A DNA stretch of 22,151 bases, taken from Collodictyon triciliatum (taxonomy: Eukaryota; CRuMs). Under the pieces are notes generated by a model. That model worked only from the letters and a program-made list of their open reading frames with translations. It had not been told where the DNA came from and ran no database searches. The position numbers and the translations under genes were made by a program. This document shows positions 1 through 21,602 of this stretch, piece after piece; the stretch's first letter is position 1; each line of letters begins with the position of its first letter. The stretch spans positions 1-22,151 of the forward strand of contig JBHJMP010000284.1 in the NCBI GenBank assembly GCA_043381765.1, written 5' to 3'.

Positions 1-98
1 CTTTTTATCTTTTTATCTTTTTATCTTTTTATCTTTTTATCTTTTTATCTTTTTATCTTTTTATCTTTTTATCTTTTTATCTTTTTATCTTTTTATCT
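1..98. repeat. 8-bp tandem repeat (CTTTTTAT)n
   Basis: About 12 perfect copies of the unit CTTTTTAT open the window, so the array probably extends beyond it. It is a pyrimidine-only strand apart from the A. No coding potential. Confidence 0.95.
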
Positions 99-403
99 AA
101 AATGAACCTCACAATTGCATTATGAATATTTACGTTGTAAAACTGAAAATAAATTTTCTTCATCGCAACAAGAATGCGACACAGACGCGAAAGCCCCGTG
201 CTTCGACGTCAGTTTCTGAACAAACAGGAGCAATATACAGTATTTTTTTGTTTAATTTATATTTGAGGAAAAGAAAGAAAGGATAATACTTTGAAAGAAC
301 ACTCATGATGAGACCTGGCTTAACAACTTCTGCTCATTCATAATACAAGCAAATGATTTCTTCGTCGTTAAGTATAGCGGGTCTTTGAAATATAGGTCAA
401 AAC

Positions 404-1071
404 ATGAATGCCAACTTTGCAAATGAGATTATAATCATTCACGACGGAGGGAAGAAGAGATATGAGCAGTCCATGATTGAGCAAGTTCGATCGAAGGTCC
501 AAGTATTATTCAACACTAGCCAGCCAACCTGCCACACAGCAACAGGTATTCTGATGGGAACATTGACCACAACATATAGTTCCATTCTATTGCTATTATC
601 ACATATCAGTCCCTCTGAAACCCATTTCATGAATTAGTTATCACTTCCCTCCCTCTTGTTTTGGCTATTGAGGTTGGCCAAATTGTGGCAATCTACAATC
701 ATGAATTGGTGAGTGTGGAATAAGGACATGTGAAAAGATTCACCAGCAAGTTTATTTCCTAGTACTTTGTAAAGAGGATAGTTTTTTTTTTTTTGTGATG
801 AATCTGTATTCCATTTGGAATACATTTTCCACATTTTATTTTTTCACCTTTGTTTATTGCTTAAATCATCCATACAAATATGTTTGAACAGCACACTTCT
901 CAAATGGAGCTACTTCTTGGAGAAAAGGATGTAAAATGGAAGAAGCAAATGATGGCCCTATATGCAAGGCTTGCTGACAAGAGTCTAAAGGCCACCCATG
1001 TGGTGATATACTCATCGAAGGACGGAACATTTGCTATGATTCCCCATCATTCAGCCAGAGCCCCAAAGTGA
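404..1071 (+). CDS. Small hypothetical protein, three exons
   Basis: I do not recognise this protein. The best model joins 404-502, 673-708 and 891-1071, all in phase 0, giving about 105 residues. The 36-nt middle exon encodes VGQIVAIYNHEL and sits between a pyrimidine-rich acceptor (ending ATTGAG) and a strong donor GTGAGT. The last exon is the best supported: a charged, probably helical stretch (MELLLGEKDVKWKKQMMALY), then a short tail ending in TGA. The first donor (GTATTA after codon CAA) is chosen only because it keeps phase 0; reading on to GTATTC at 546 would break the frame. A possible extra upstream exon lies at 174-239 (ATG, 22 codons, donor GTATTT), but I could not join it cleanly. 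An AATAAA at 1343-1348 could be its polyadenylation signal. Confidence 0.4.
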
Positions 1072-1684
1072 ACCAGACAGCAAATAGGGAGAGAGGAGAG
1101 AGAGGAGAGAGAGAGAGAGGAAACAGAATGACGATGGAAATCTTACAAAAGGGAAAGGGAAAAGGATTCCTGCAAATGCAGACGGACTTTGGTCTCAAAA
1201 TTCAATTTATTACTGATTAAACACACCACCCCATACAAACTCGAGAACTAATCGAAAATGACACCTTGTGGTGGATATCGCGCATAGATTGTAGAAAAAA
1301 GAAGGAATGAAAGGAAGGAATGAAAGCGACAGAATAGGGGACAATAAAAGGGGAGAATTCATACATAAATAAAAAGATATTACCAATCAATCAATCAATC
1401 AATCAATGGGTTTCATGGCGATGAAACTTTTCACTCTTTTCTGCGAATGGCAACAAGGAAAATTTATCTTGTAGATGACAAGTGTCTACACATTCTGAGC
1501 ACCCACCCCGCTTCCAAACGGGCTGTGGATATGAAAGAGATACGAATTGGAGAGACAGCAGAGCGGGAGTCAAGCAGATTCTTTATTGAGTAGGCAAACA
1601 GGGAGCGCAGAGCCTCTCACAGCCAGGAGAAGGAAGAACGCCTGTGGCAGGAAGAGAATAGTAGGCCGAGCTTCCAGGGACGCA
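1072..1684. other. Intergenic region between convergent small genes
   Basis: No convincing exon was found. It holds a GA-rich tract (about 1086-1121), a duplicated GGAATGAAA motif near 1303-1325, an (ATCA) tetranucleotide array at 1384-1406, and candidate polyadenylation signals for the plus-strand gene (AATAAA, 1343-1348) and the minus-strand gene (TTTATT on plus, 1582-1587). Confidence 0.6.
1582..1587 (-). terminator. Candidate polyadenylation signal of the PLAC8-like gene
   Basis: Reads AATAAA on the minus strand, about 100 nt after the TAA stop at 1685-1687. Assigned by position and hexamer only. Confidence 0.35.
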
Positions 1685-2454
1685 TTAAGCCATGCTCATG
1701 GTGGACGGGATGACGCCGTTCTTTTGCAGCTCGACCTCGTGCTGAGTGTTCATACAGCCCATGACCGAAAAGAAGAGACAGTCCACCAGATTCTCAAGAC
1801 AGGTGGGCGGCTCCTCTCCACAGATGCGCATGACGCAGAACATACAATTGCAGACGCACAGTGTGCAGAAGATGCATTCCTCACAGGGAGTCACCTGGGA
1901 ACTTGGCGTTAGTCTGCGATCGTGTGCTTGCGCATGGCATGGGGAAAAGAGAATGGCTTTTCGCAAAAGGTAAAGAGAACGGCTTAAGGAAAGAGATAAT
2001 AGATGGAGAGGGGAGAGAACTTGCCTGAAGTTTGTAGCGATCGCGGATCATGTCACGGTTGACCATTACGGCCGTTCCTGTGCAGCAGCAGGATTCGCAA
2101 GCCAGACAGAAACGAGGGCACGGGCGGACACAAGGGCTCAGGCACTGAGTGCAGCACAACTGGCCGTTGCAGCACTCGTAGTTGGACGGATCGCCGATCA
2201 GCTTCAGACGGTGGTCGTAGACAGGGACGCACGGACAGAAGCAGAAGAAACAGCCTAATTTTACGCTTTATATATTATTCTTTTCCTTTGACTTTTTGTT
2301 TTTTTTTTTTTTTTGTTTTTTTTTTCGTTTTTTATTGTTATCAAAGCGAAGAGAAGACGGGCTTACAGGTGAGTGGGCGATGGCAGCAGGCAGACAGAAG
2401 CGGGATTTCCCACTCCTGGACAAACTCGGGGTTATCTGGCTTCTTGCGGCCCAT
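1685..2454 (-). CDS. Cysteine-rich PLAC8-like membrane protein
   Basis: Exons 2454-2367, 2254-2025 and 1894-1685 splice into a 175-residue protein. Exon 1 starts MGRKKPDNPEFVQEW. The first junction rebuilds a Cys codon (T+GC) across intron 2366-2255 (GTAAGC...TTAG). The second intron, 2024-1895, is GC-AG: donor GCAAGT after CAG, acceptor CCCAG. Cysteines are very dense, in CC and CxxC pairs from residue 23 to about 150, with two hydrophobic stretches. The part NRDMIRDRYKLQ-VTPCEEC followed by CxCxxC and MR resembles the PLAC8 pattern (R..IR.RY.I.G..C.DC......C..C...RE). PLAC8 proteins are small membrane-associated proteins, in plants linked to cell-size control and divalent-cation handling. 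Which role applies here cannot be read from sequence. The acidic/polar tail after VELQKNG is species-specific. Another Cys-rich membrane family remains possible. Confidence 0.72.
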
Positions 2455-2695
2455 CTTTAGTCTTACGCGAGTGTTTCTGTGGTTATTTGGAGCGGTGTTT
2501 TAAGGCAATCGGGCGGTTCACTAAAGTGTGTGGCTTCCAGTGTGTGGGACTGGCGCTAAGTTGTTTTACATTTATGCTCTTGACCCGCCGATAGCGAGTT
2601 GTGTGTGTTGTGTGTTTGGGTGTGTGTTGGTGTGACTTTGTCCTCGTGTGTGTTTGGCCAGAGAAGAGTGTTTCGATCGCTTTGTGACATTTGGT
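2455..2695. other. Upstream region of the PLAC8-like gene
   Basis: No gene is seen. About 2595-2660 is a TG-rich stretch (TGTGTG runs), that is CA-rich on the strand of the PLAC8-like gene. It could be promoter or 5' UTR; no TATA box stands out. Confidence 0.35.
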
Positions 2696-2986
2696 TCAGG
2701 CTGTTATTAATGCCATTTTTGTTTTGGTTCTTGGTATTTGATTCATTCCATCAGTGATCCGGGCGTATTGGCCGGGCGTGGTGATGCGGCCTTCTTTGGG
2801 ACTCTGGCCGGGTTTTGGTGGCTGATGGAAAAGCTCGTCTGATATTGAGTCTGTATCATAGGAGAAAATAATGCTGTTTGGATTTATTCCATCACACGCG
2901 GGATTCGCGCCACGGACTGGTACTTTGTTGTTGTGGGTTTCGGCTGCGTGTGTCGCGTCGACATTAAAGTGACGTTTTGGAGACAT
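2696..2986 (-). CDS. Hypothetical single-exon protein
   Basis: An open frame from ATG at 2986 (MSPKRHFNVDATHAAE...) to a TGA at 2696-2698 gives 96 residues; the frame is open further upstream to about 3085. The product is hydrophilic and Pro/Asn/Thr-rich, with one Cys and no membrane segment or recognised motif. Its GC content is higher than that of the flanking DNA, which favours coding or exonic sequence. It lies between two minus-strand genes, so it may instead be a 5' leader exon of the PLAC8-like gene or a terminal exon of the gene above it. Confidence 0.3.
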   Translation of the reverse strand: MSPKRHFNVDATHAAETHNNKVPVRGANPACDGINPNSIIFSYDTDSISDELFHQPPKPGQSPKEGRITTPGQYARITDGMNQIPRTKTKMALITA

Positions 2987-3130
2987 ACAATTATGGTATG
3001 GGAACAGGTGGGAAAATCTGGAAAATAGGTTCAAGGGGGGAAAAAGTCTTTTTTTTGGTTTTGGCTGCAGAATCGCTCGCTTCAACCCGATATCTTTATA
3101 ACTTAAGATGAAAAAAATAAATTCTTGATT

Positions 3131-5563
3131 TTAAGATAGGGTTGCCCAGCTTTGGTCTACAGGGAAAGAAACTCGGTGTCCATCCTCATCATACTCGTTC
3201 AGAAGGCTGTTGATTATGTCGGCAGTGCTTTGTGCAGCAATCTGGATGTAGTTCCATTCGCAGTTGGGGAGTTTGCAGGCAGGCTATATTTTGTATCTTG
3301 ATTTCTTTTCTCCTTGTTTATCGAAAAATACACGCGAGCCTATATGTCAAATAATGCGATACTTACGTCATATGGTGCCGGCGTTTCATTAGATAAGGAA
3401 ATGTAGTTTATGGATGCAACATCCCCGCTCTGAATCAGACTGGATATGTTGTAGTATTCAATAAAAATGTGGCTTCCGAGTTGGTCTATAGACTCCTGTG
3501 GGATGTATCAGAAGATAATTTAATGAAGCGAAACTACATCGAATGAGGCTGTGTAAATCTATCTGGCGCTCCTTCTTTAAATTATCAATAATTGCGTATT
3601 GCATGGAATTGGCAAATTGTTACTTGGTCAAAAAATACAAATAGAATAGGGTTTTCATTGTATGTGCCATCTTCATACTTCCAGTCACTCTTCTATCATT
3701 TTTTATGGAATGAAGAGTAATAATTAGCTATTTTGTTCTGTCATTCATGTTATGAAAGTAAATTCATATTATTCTTTCCAATTACATATATTAATTTTTG
3801 TTAAAGCTAGATGAAAAATACAGAGTAAAAAAGTAATAAAGAAAACAAAAACCAACCTCAGCATTTCTTGAATAAATGTTTGGGTATATGTTTCTAACAT
3901 AATTCAATCTCGTTTTCTGTTTCTTCAGAAGCTAAAATTATAACCCTTCTATTAGTTCATAAAGATACTTTTACATCTTATGGAACAGATAAAGGAAAAT
4001 GTGTCTATAATTCCGGCAACAAGAAGATGATTAATACCAGAATGCACAGCTCTATTAAATACGAAGCACCGCTTAATTCCATGAATTCCTGAAATATCCA
4101 CATATTTCACTTCTCAATATCATAAATCATGCATAATAGCATTATTGTTTAGTGTGATTTATAATCCATAATAATAATTTTGATATATAATTGCTAGTAT
4201 TTCAGTTAATAATAACATATAATGATTATTATTATGATTCTTAAAATTGCTCTTGTTAGCATACAAGTAAAAGTAACCAAAGAACACGATATGTATCTAC
4301 TTCTCGATTCAATTCTTCTTGATAGAGGTTTCTTAGTTTGTTGAGAGAATTAAGAGAATAAAGTCAATAATACAAGTGATATCATCGAACGAGGCGACGT
4401 TCGTCTTGGTGGAGAGTTTCTTCGACACGCCTGGACTGGATTTGGATCTTCAGTCTCACACACAGCCTGGTTGAGTCGTGCCCAGTACTGAGAGTCATAT
4501 GAGGCTGATATAATTTGGATCTATGTAAATGGACAAAATGACGTAACTCAATTAGAAATATATAAGGGTAACATAAATCTGGTTAGCTATATAATGAAAT
4601 TCGATGCACAAGATATTTTTATGTATGTTAAACTGATAAAGAAGATGATTATAAGTGTTGGAATTGAACCAAATAATTTTTAACTGAAAAAAATGATGGT
4701 AATGTGAATGCAAATAGAATTTATATATGTAAGTTACAAATGCACTTTTTTCCCTGGCGTTGCTTTTGTCGTGTTGAGCCATATAAGTATATTGGAACCG
4801 CTCCATGTAGACTTGATGACCTTTCTCTCTTTTCCTAGGGTTGCTTTAACCGTATCAGTCCATTTGAATTTGTGGTAGGTGATTTGTCTGTCGACAAACC
4901 CATTCATCTTGAGAATATCGCATATGTAGTTTCGAGCCTGTAATATTATTTTACAAATAATCAATTAAGATTCAACCGAAAGAATGAGTTGCAAATATTA
5001 AGATAGATAGAGGAGTCGACTTTCTACCAACCATTCTTCTGGATTCCTCAAATGAATAATAAGTCTCGCTGATTCGCACCAACTTCTCAGAGTGATACAT
5101 TATCGTGCTCAAATCGATTTTTTCATTCTGATCGGCGTAATCTACAGTAGCTGAGACAGAGGAATATGCATATTTCAAAGAAAACGAGTTGAGTAATTGA
5201 AGACGAGGTAATAAAATAAAAGAAAGATTTAGCAGTCAGTCTAATATGCAATAGAAACAAAAGAAATATAGGTTAAAATTCAATATACTTGCACATTTGC
5301 TTTTCAAAAACACAACCGTGTGTGAAAGCAACATTTTAAAAGGACGATGAATAAAGAGGAAGAAAAAAACTTTTGAAAAGGACGAATCATTTTATAAGCC
5401 GGATATGATCGGAACAAATGAAACGGATTTTTTTAATACCTGAAGAGAAAACCGAAGAAAGAAAAGTCGAGACAACAACCGTGAATGCCAGTGACCGGAG
5501 CAAGAGAACGCAAAGCCCACCAGACAGGATTCCACGCGCAGAAACCATAGATCGCCGGAGCAT
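3131..5563 (-). CDS. Putative secreted or single-pass protein, multi-exon
   Basis: Family not recognised. Exon 1 (5563-5440) starts MLRRSMVSARGILSGG and has a hydrophobic core ending SSVFSS, a signal peptide or N-terminal anchor. Exon 2 (5150-5032) joins it in phase 1, rebuilding GCT, and encodes TVDYADQNEKIDLSTIMYHS onward. Exon 3 starts at 4937 (ARNYICDILKMNG) and ends either at 4821 (AAG|GTCATC) or at an in-frame TAA at 4734-4736. A GC-rich island at 4504-4374 looks exonic, but its frame is unsettled. Exons 5 (3495-3367) and 6 (3283-3131) join cleanly in phase 0 across GTAAGT...TATAG; they encode a polar domain with N-x-T/S sites and two Cys (PACKLPNCEWNYIQ) and end at TAA. The signal sequence, sequons and Cys suggest an extracellular protein. 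The gene could be two genes split near 4734. Confidence 0.5.
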
Positions 5564-6283
5564 GTGAATCTCAGTCCGAGACAAAGACTGGTGGGGACAA
5601 AGCAACTTGTGCACTCACGCCCCTCCCGATTCGAGTCTCACTGCACAAAGGGATCGTGAGAAAAGCCAGGCAGGCAGGCAGGCAGGCAGAAGTAACAGCG
5701 GCAGATTCGTTCGTCTTTCATGCGCGCCAGTCTTTTTCATCTGCACTGGTTTGATTTATTGCTGATCGACAGGTCAGTTCTATTGTTGGTTGGCGATTCG
5801 TATATTCCAAATGTGGATTTGATATATTAACATCTACTTTTGCATCATTAAGGCCAATCGAACCATAGTATTGTAAATAATTAATAATCAAATATATTAT
5901 AGACATAAAATATAGTTCTTGATGTATGTAACCAGTCACCTTTCAAAAGCCCTTTGGCATGGGCACGCGCACATCCAATCTACATACAAATAAGGACAAG
6001 ATTATCTACATGCGAACATATTCTTTGAATAATCGTGAATTCTGAACAACAACAAAAAACCTGCTATGTGTCCAATCACAAACAAGCGCCACGGCAAAAG
6101 AGACGCATGTAGGAAACTTCGTCGAGCCGAGATCATCCCACGGTTGAGTCTGTGAGACCCATGCAAACAAAAAGACTGGATACGTATAAGCAACCCACTT
6201 GTACTTAATATGTTCAATGGAAGATATTAATCACAGGGCAATAATATTAAAAACTAGGTAAAGAAAAGCCGATCGCAAGTGCA
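5564..6283. other. Shared upstream region of two divergent genes
   Basis: The 720 bp between the start codons at 5563 (minus) and 6284 (plus) hold no supported exon. GC is higher near 5500-5720 and 6060-6180. A (CAGG)n tract lies at 5667-5689. Promoters for both directions must lie here, but I cannot point to specific elements. Confidence 0.5.
5667..5689. repeat. (CAGG)n microsatellite
   Basis: Roughly six perfect tetranucleotide units about 100 bp upstream of the minus-strand start codon at 5563. Confidence 0.85.
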
Positions 6284-9200
6284 ATGTCCGAGCGGCCGCT
6301 TCTTGGGCTTCGCAAGTATTACTCTGGAGTACCCAGCGGGACGCCTTCTCTTTCAACAGGGTCCACTGGGCTCCAGTCGAGATTCTTTGGAGGAGATGAC
6401 TCTAATCTCAAGGACAAACTTGGGTTTTTCTTTCCTCTTTTCCCTTCTTTTCTTTCTTTTTTCTTTTCTTTTTCCTTTTTCCTTTTTTCTTTTCTTTTCT
6501 TTTTTATACTCTAATGTTTTCTTACTTTGCTGAAGGACTTTCTTGGGCGTCTATATACCCACTTGCAACGGAGTTTTTGGTGTCGTAGTCTTCTTGCGTT
6601 GGGGATTTGCTGTTGGACAGGTATTTTATTATTCTATCATGCAGAATTGTATATTCCACATTTTCACTTTCTATTACAAAGTCCTCTCCATCCATACAAA
6701 ATAAATAAATAAAATGAAACATGTTTATTTTCTCTGCAGACATTTCATCTCTTTAATGAACTCACGGCCATTTATGATGAAATGAGGAAAAAGAAAAAGA
6801 AAGTAAAATGAGAGACCGATATCTTAACCACAACTTATCGATACTCAACTCAGGCGGGATGGTCCGGGACGTTTCTTATGCTTCTTCTTGGCACGGTGAT
6901 TGCACTTTGCACAGCAGCTTCAATGAGTGCAATCGTGACCAACGGTGTTGCAAAAGGCGGAGGCGCGTATTACTTCATCAGCCGAACTTTGGGGCCTGAG
7001 TTTGGAGGCTCCATTGGAATCCAGTTTTATCTATCCCAATCAATCACGGTCTCCTTTGTGTGTCTCGGGTTGGCAGAAGTTCTCAAAACCACATTCAGCA
7101 TCGAGATGGTGGACAACGGAGGAACGTTAGTCCTTCATTCACCATATTTCCTGATATATCTGATAATCTAATCTCGATGTAACTTTATCTTGGCTCTCTT
7201 CTGTCATAATTCGAAGAGAAAACAAAAGTAGATGCTATTGCTTTTTTTCTCCTCTTGCGAACTTTTTTTCTTATGCTTTCGATGCAGGTGGGATAACTTC
7301 ATTCTTGCATCTATCGCGCTGCTCATGGCTTTTGTCCTTGGCTTGCTTGGAACAAAATTCTTTGCAAAGTTGTCAGTTTACATCTTTGGAGGAATCCTCT
7401 TTGCCGTCATTATGGGTGTTGGCAGTGTATTGTTCTCTGGAGAAAAGAGCCTAGAAAACTGTGATGGGCCTGGTCTTCTTGGCCCTTCAAGCTCCACCTT
7501 CGCTGACAATTGGTAACTTTATTGCTCACAAATGTTATATATTTTTTCAAATATTTGTGAATCATCCTTTTCCTAGGTCAAAGTATCCCATCAGGCATGT
7601 ACCTGAATAATCGAAACGTTAAAATCTATTGCAGGGGTGCAGAATACAGCTGTGATGATGTTACGAATTGCCCGCCTAATATTGGATGGATTGCTATTTT
7701 CTCGGTCGTGTATGCATCCATGACTGGTTTTTTTATTCTTATTATTTCTTATCATTCTTATCATTTTATCTTGTCCGACTAATATAGTCTTTATCATGTC
7801 CCATACTCCCCACTTATGTGAACATACCACATGAAACTTTTCCATTTTTTTCGACAGGCATTCTTGCTGGTTCCAATATGTCTGGCGATCTCAAAAATCC
7901 CTCCTATTCGATTCCTCTGGGGACTTTGCTGGGTATTTTTACCATGTTCATGTCCTACTTTATCATTACTCTCTCGATGGCTCTATCCGTCGATCGCACA
8001 TGTCTTCGCACAAACTACCAAGTGCTGCAGGTTTCTTTCTGATTAATTGCAATATCTCTGAAAGTGGTGCATTCATTCTTTATTAATCTTTATTCCATCA
8101 TTACTATTTCAAAATTAAAATAAATCAACATCCATGTTAGTGATAATGACTGTATCCACTAAAATCACCATTACAATTTCCATTTTATGATCTATTAAAG
8201 TCCTTAATTAAATGCATACCAGGATGCTTGCGTAGAGCCATACATTGTGTTATTCGGTACATTTTGCAGCACCTTCTCCACTGCTCTCGGCGGTATCGTC
8301 GGTACTGGGAAAATTCTGCAAGTGAGCTTAAAATCGCATATTTGAATTCCAATGAAACATGTTCCTAATTGTCATCTTTCATTTTTTTTTTTTTTTACTT
8401 AACAAAACACAATTCCATAATTGTATAGGCCATCGGCAGCGATTCTTACTTTCCCAAGATTTCTTATTTTGCCGCCGTGAACAAGGATGGAGAACCTATG
8501 TAATGAGACATATCTTTCAATGGCATAAAAGACAGTATTCTTCTATTCTAATATAAAAAACAGATGAAAAAAATGAGAAGTAAAGAGGGAATAGCAAAGC
8601 GATTAATATGCGTTATTTTATTTTATTTTTAGCCGCGCCATCGTTGGAACATACATCCTTGCTCAAATCATTCTGTTTATCGGAGACGTCAACGCCCTTG
8701 CCCCATTCATCTCGAATTTCATGCTTTTGACTTTCACCACCCTCAACTTTGCATGCTTTCTGCTTGATATCACGGGAATGCCAAACTTCCGCCCAACATA
8801 CCACTACTACTCTTGGCCCGTTGCCCTCTTTGGTGCCATAGCCTCACTTGTCTCAATGTTTGTCTCTGACCCCCTCAAAGCAGCACTTTCGATTTTGGTA
8901 AGTGTATCTGTCCAAAAGAGCGGCTTTCTGTTAATGAATCTACATCGTGTTCTTTTCAATACGTGGTTTGTTTCCTAACTTACAAATTCATTCAGTTCGC
9001 TGTCTGCGTTTATATCTTGATATCGTACTTGAAGCCAAAAACCACATGGGGAGATATCAGACAGGCCATCATATACCACCAGGTAAGTTGTAGCAGATGA
9101 CTTGATAAAAGTTTGGCAAATAAAGTGAATTTTCTCTTTTGTTTTTCTCTCTTTTCTAGGTGAGAAAGTATTTGTTGCGTCTTGATATCCGAAAAGACCA

Positions 9201-11250
9201 CGTCAAATTCTGGAGGCCGCAGGTATCCATAATATAATACCTACATTTCATTTCCCACTTTATTCTTTCAATCCTCCCAACAGAAAACAAAGAAAAAAAT
9301 AAAGATTGAAAACGAGCACGAATGTTCTCATCATACTTTTCATTTTTTGAAATACTGAAATATAAATATGCGAGCAAAACTCAGATATACACAATCTATC
9401 GACAATCACAACTTTTTCTTTTAGGTGCTTTTGTTCTTGTCTGGTAAGGAAAAGAAGCACGAAAATATGGCCGTCTTCTGCAACGACATAAAGAAGGGTG
9501 GCTTGTACGTTATCGCCCACGTGAAAAGAGGGACAATGTCAGAGCATATCGACTCTTTCCATGACGATAGAGACTCATGGCTTCATCGAATTGACAAGTA
9601 CCGCCTATTTTTTTCTTTCAAATGAACCACCATTCTCAAATGGGATAAACCATGAAAACCATTCATTTATCCTTTTTATTTATTTACTTCAGCACAATAT
9701 TGAAACAAATGATTACTTAGTTGGAAGGTGAAAGCTTTTCTACAGCTTATTGTGTCCCCGTCGCTTGATGTCGGCGTGCAGACTTTGGTTCTATCCACTG
9801 GTCTTGGAGCCATGAGGCCAAATACTGTAAATACCTAATCAGACAATCTTTTGCCAAATTTTTTGTTCCTCTGTTCATAAGGATTCTAAGTTGCTATCTA
9901 CAGCAGTTATTTCACTTAGTCTCTATTTGTTGTATTTTCGAAAGGTTGCATTTGGCCTTCCAGCGCAGTACTCTGTTGAGAAACATGAAGACCTGTCCTC
10001 GATTACCTCCCTGAATGAGCTTATTGCTGGAATCCGCACATCCTATTCGCTGAACAAAAACGTTCTCGTCCTCAACAATTTTGAAGACTTTGACCGTGAA
10101 AAGATTAGAAACTTCATTCCTCAAAGACTGCAGCCTCGTGTCGACTTGAAGAAGCACGGACCAAAGGCTGGGACTACAATTGATTTGTGGTTCCTGGACA
10201 GTTTGTTCTATCCACTAACAGAGGCAAGATTTAATTTCTATTTTCTACCCAGACCCTCGCGCTATTAATTCACTACATAATAGCAGAGTTATTAATTGCT
10301 AATCCAATTTTTATTTTATTTATTGATAGACATACTTATCCGTGAAAAATATGGGTAACTGTATTCATATCATTCAATTAATACCGACAATGCCTTTGTC
10401 ATCACAGATACAAACAACCGTTGCTCTCCAAATGGCTCATATCTTTCACCGTTCCAAATTTTGGTTGAATCATACACGTATTCGTGTTCTTTTCATCGAG
10501 CCGCCAGGAACCAACAATGTCAAAGAGCTGTTCGAGCGCCTGCTGGACATGACCCGTACCTTTGCCGATGTTATCCCCATCAACCTGTTCCAAAACGGTG
10601 CGATGAAGGACATTGTGAAGGATTTGCAGCTTGACCGGTATGTGCAAACAGTGGCGTGTGTTCCATTTCGTTGGATTGCAAATTGAATATACAAGATACG
10701 TCTGTTCTATATATATATTCTTTTAACCAATCCATCTCAGCATCACCTGTGAATGTTATACCTTTATACAGCTCAAATTAATCCAAAAATAATGGCAGTG
10801 CCATCGAGGGTCCTATTGAAGGAGCCGAGGCTGCTCAGATGGCCTATGACCTAATGTCACCCGTAGATAAATCAAAGGTACTTTCACGCCCACATGAGAA
10901 AAGGGTTTAGCATGCCGCTGTCCATAATTGTGATTCTTTATAAATTATCAACCGGACGATTGTCCTCGCACATTCACATATGAGTATCTCATGACATCCG
11001 ATATACAATCCTCCAATCTCCCTATCTCTGTTTCTAGATTCTCAATACACTCTTGCGACGAAACTGCTCGAAAACTAGCGTCCTTTATCTCGCCCTTGCC
11101 ACAGGCCCAGGCTACTTTGAGATTGGACAGGAGACTTCAGTCCAGGATGACACCGAGTTTCTCCGATGCTTGGGTATTCTCTCCCAAAAACTTCCCCCCA
11201 CCGCGATGCTGTTCCCGACTGAGCAGTCGGTTGTTGCGGTTGACATGTAA
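6284..11250 (+). CDS. SLC12A9: SLC12A9-like cation-chloride cotransporter family protein
   Basis: Complete gene of 883 residues (human SLC12A9 is about 914). Exons: 6284-6423, 6536-6620, 6854-7125, 7288-7512, 7635-7726, 7858-8030, 8223-8321, 8429-8499, 8633-8897, 8996-9082, 9160-9222, 9425-9597, 9721-9826, 9945-10223, 10408-10637, 10799-10877, 11038-11250; every junction keeps phase. A short N tail (MSERPLLGLRKYYSG) precedes a 12-TM-type amino acid permease fold from about residue 47 to 500. Family marks are KGGGAYYFISRTLGPEFGG, ILAGSNMSGDLKNPSYSIP and, after the last TM, KYLLRLDIRKDHVKFWRPQ with KKGGLYVIAHV, which are diagnostic of SLC12A9 rather than NKCC or KCC. The C-terminal domain (about 505-883) keeps GAMRPNT, TTIDLWFLDSL and IRVLFIEPP. 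SLC12A9 proteins have no agreed transport substrate; CIP1 modulates other CCCs. Intron 10224-10407 is GC-AG. The symbol states orthology by motif, not by phylogeny. Confidence 0.93.
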
Positions 11251-11525
11251 AGGGCCTTCCTCGGTATCGGTCAATTGCACCTAGACGCAGTCAAAGCACC
11301 CTTTCCTGCCACAAGACACATCGAAACCTCTTTGCTGTGAGAGTCGTCCAAGAAAGACACTCCTATGAACGCGATAAAATATTATTACAAAAGTCTTGAT
11401 TCCAGTCCATATCTTTGCCGGCGGGTGTCGGGCTCAATATCATTTTTATTGTTTTGGAATATTTTCCTTCTTGCTCGATCGATGATGTCTTCATTTGTGC
11501 GCATGTCTGTGCTTTGGTGGGCATC
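11251..11525. other. Short convergent 3' intergenic region
   Basis: The 275 bp between the plus-strand TAA (11250) and the minus-strand stop (11526-11528) contain no exon. Both 3' UTRs must lie or overlap here. Confidence 0.6.
11445..11450 (-). terminator. Candidate polyadenylation signal of the repeat-protein gene
   Basis: AATAAA on the minus strand, about 76 nt past the stop at 11526-11528. Hexamer and position only. Confidence 0.4.
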
Positions 11526-21550
<10,025 letters not shown>

Positions 21551-21602
21551 TCTTTTTCCTTTTATTTAATTTTTTTATTTTTTTATTTTTTATTATTTTT
21601 TT

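Noticed and set aside
1547-1912. Plus-strand open frame of 121 codons
   Set aside because: Antisense to the Cys-rich exon 3 of the PLAC8-like gene.
9891-9944. N-terminal extension of exon 14 of the SLC12A9-like gene (open back to about 9891)
   Set aside because: A pyrimidine-rich acceptor at 9944 gives GAMRPNT-VAFG, which matches the family; the extension would add a hydrophobic stretch not seen in SLC12A9.
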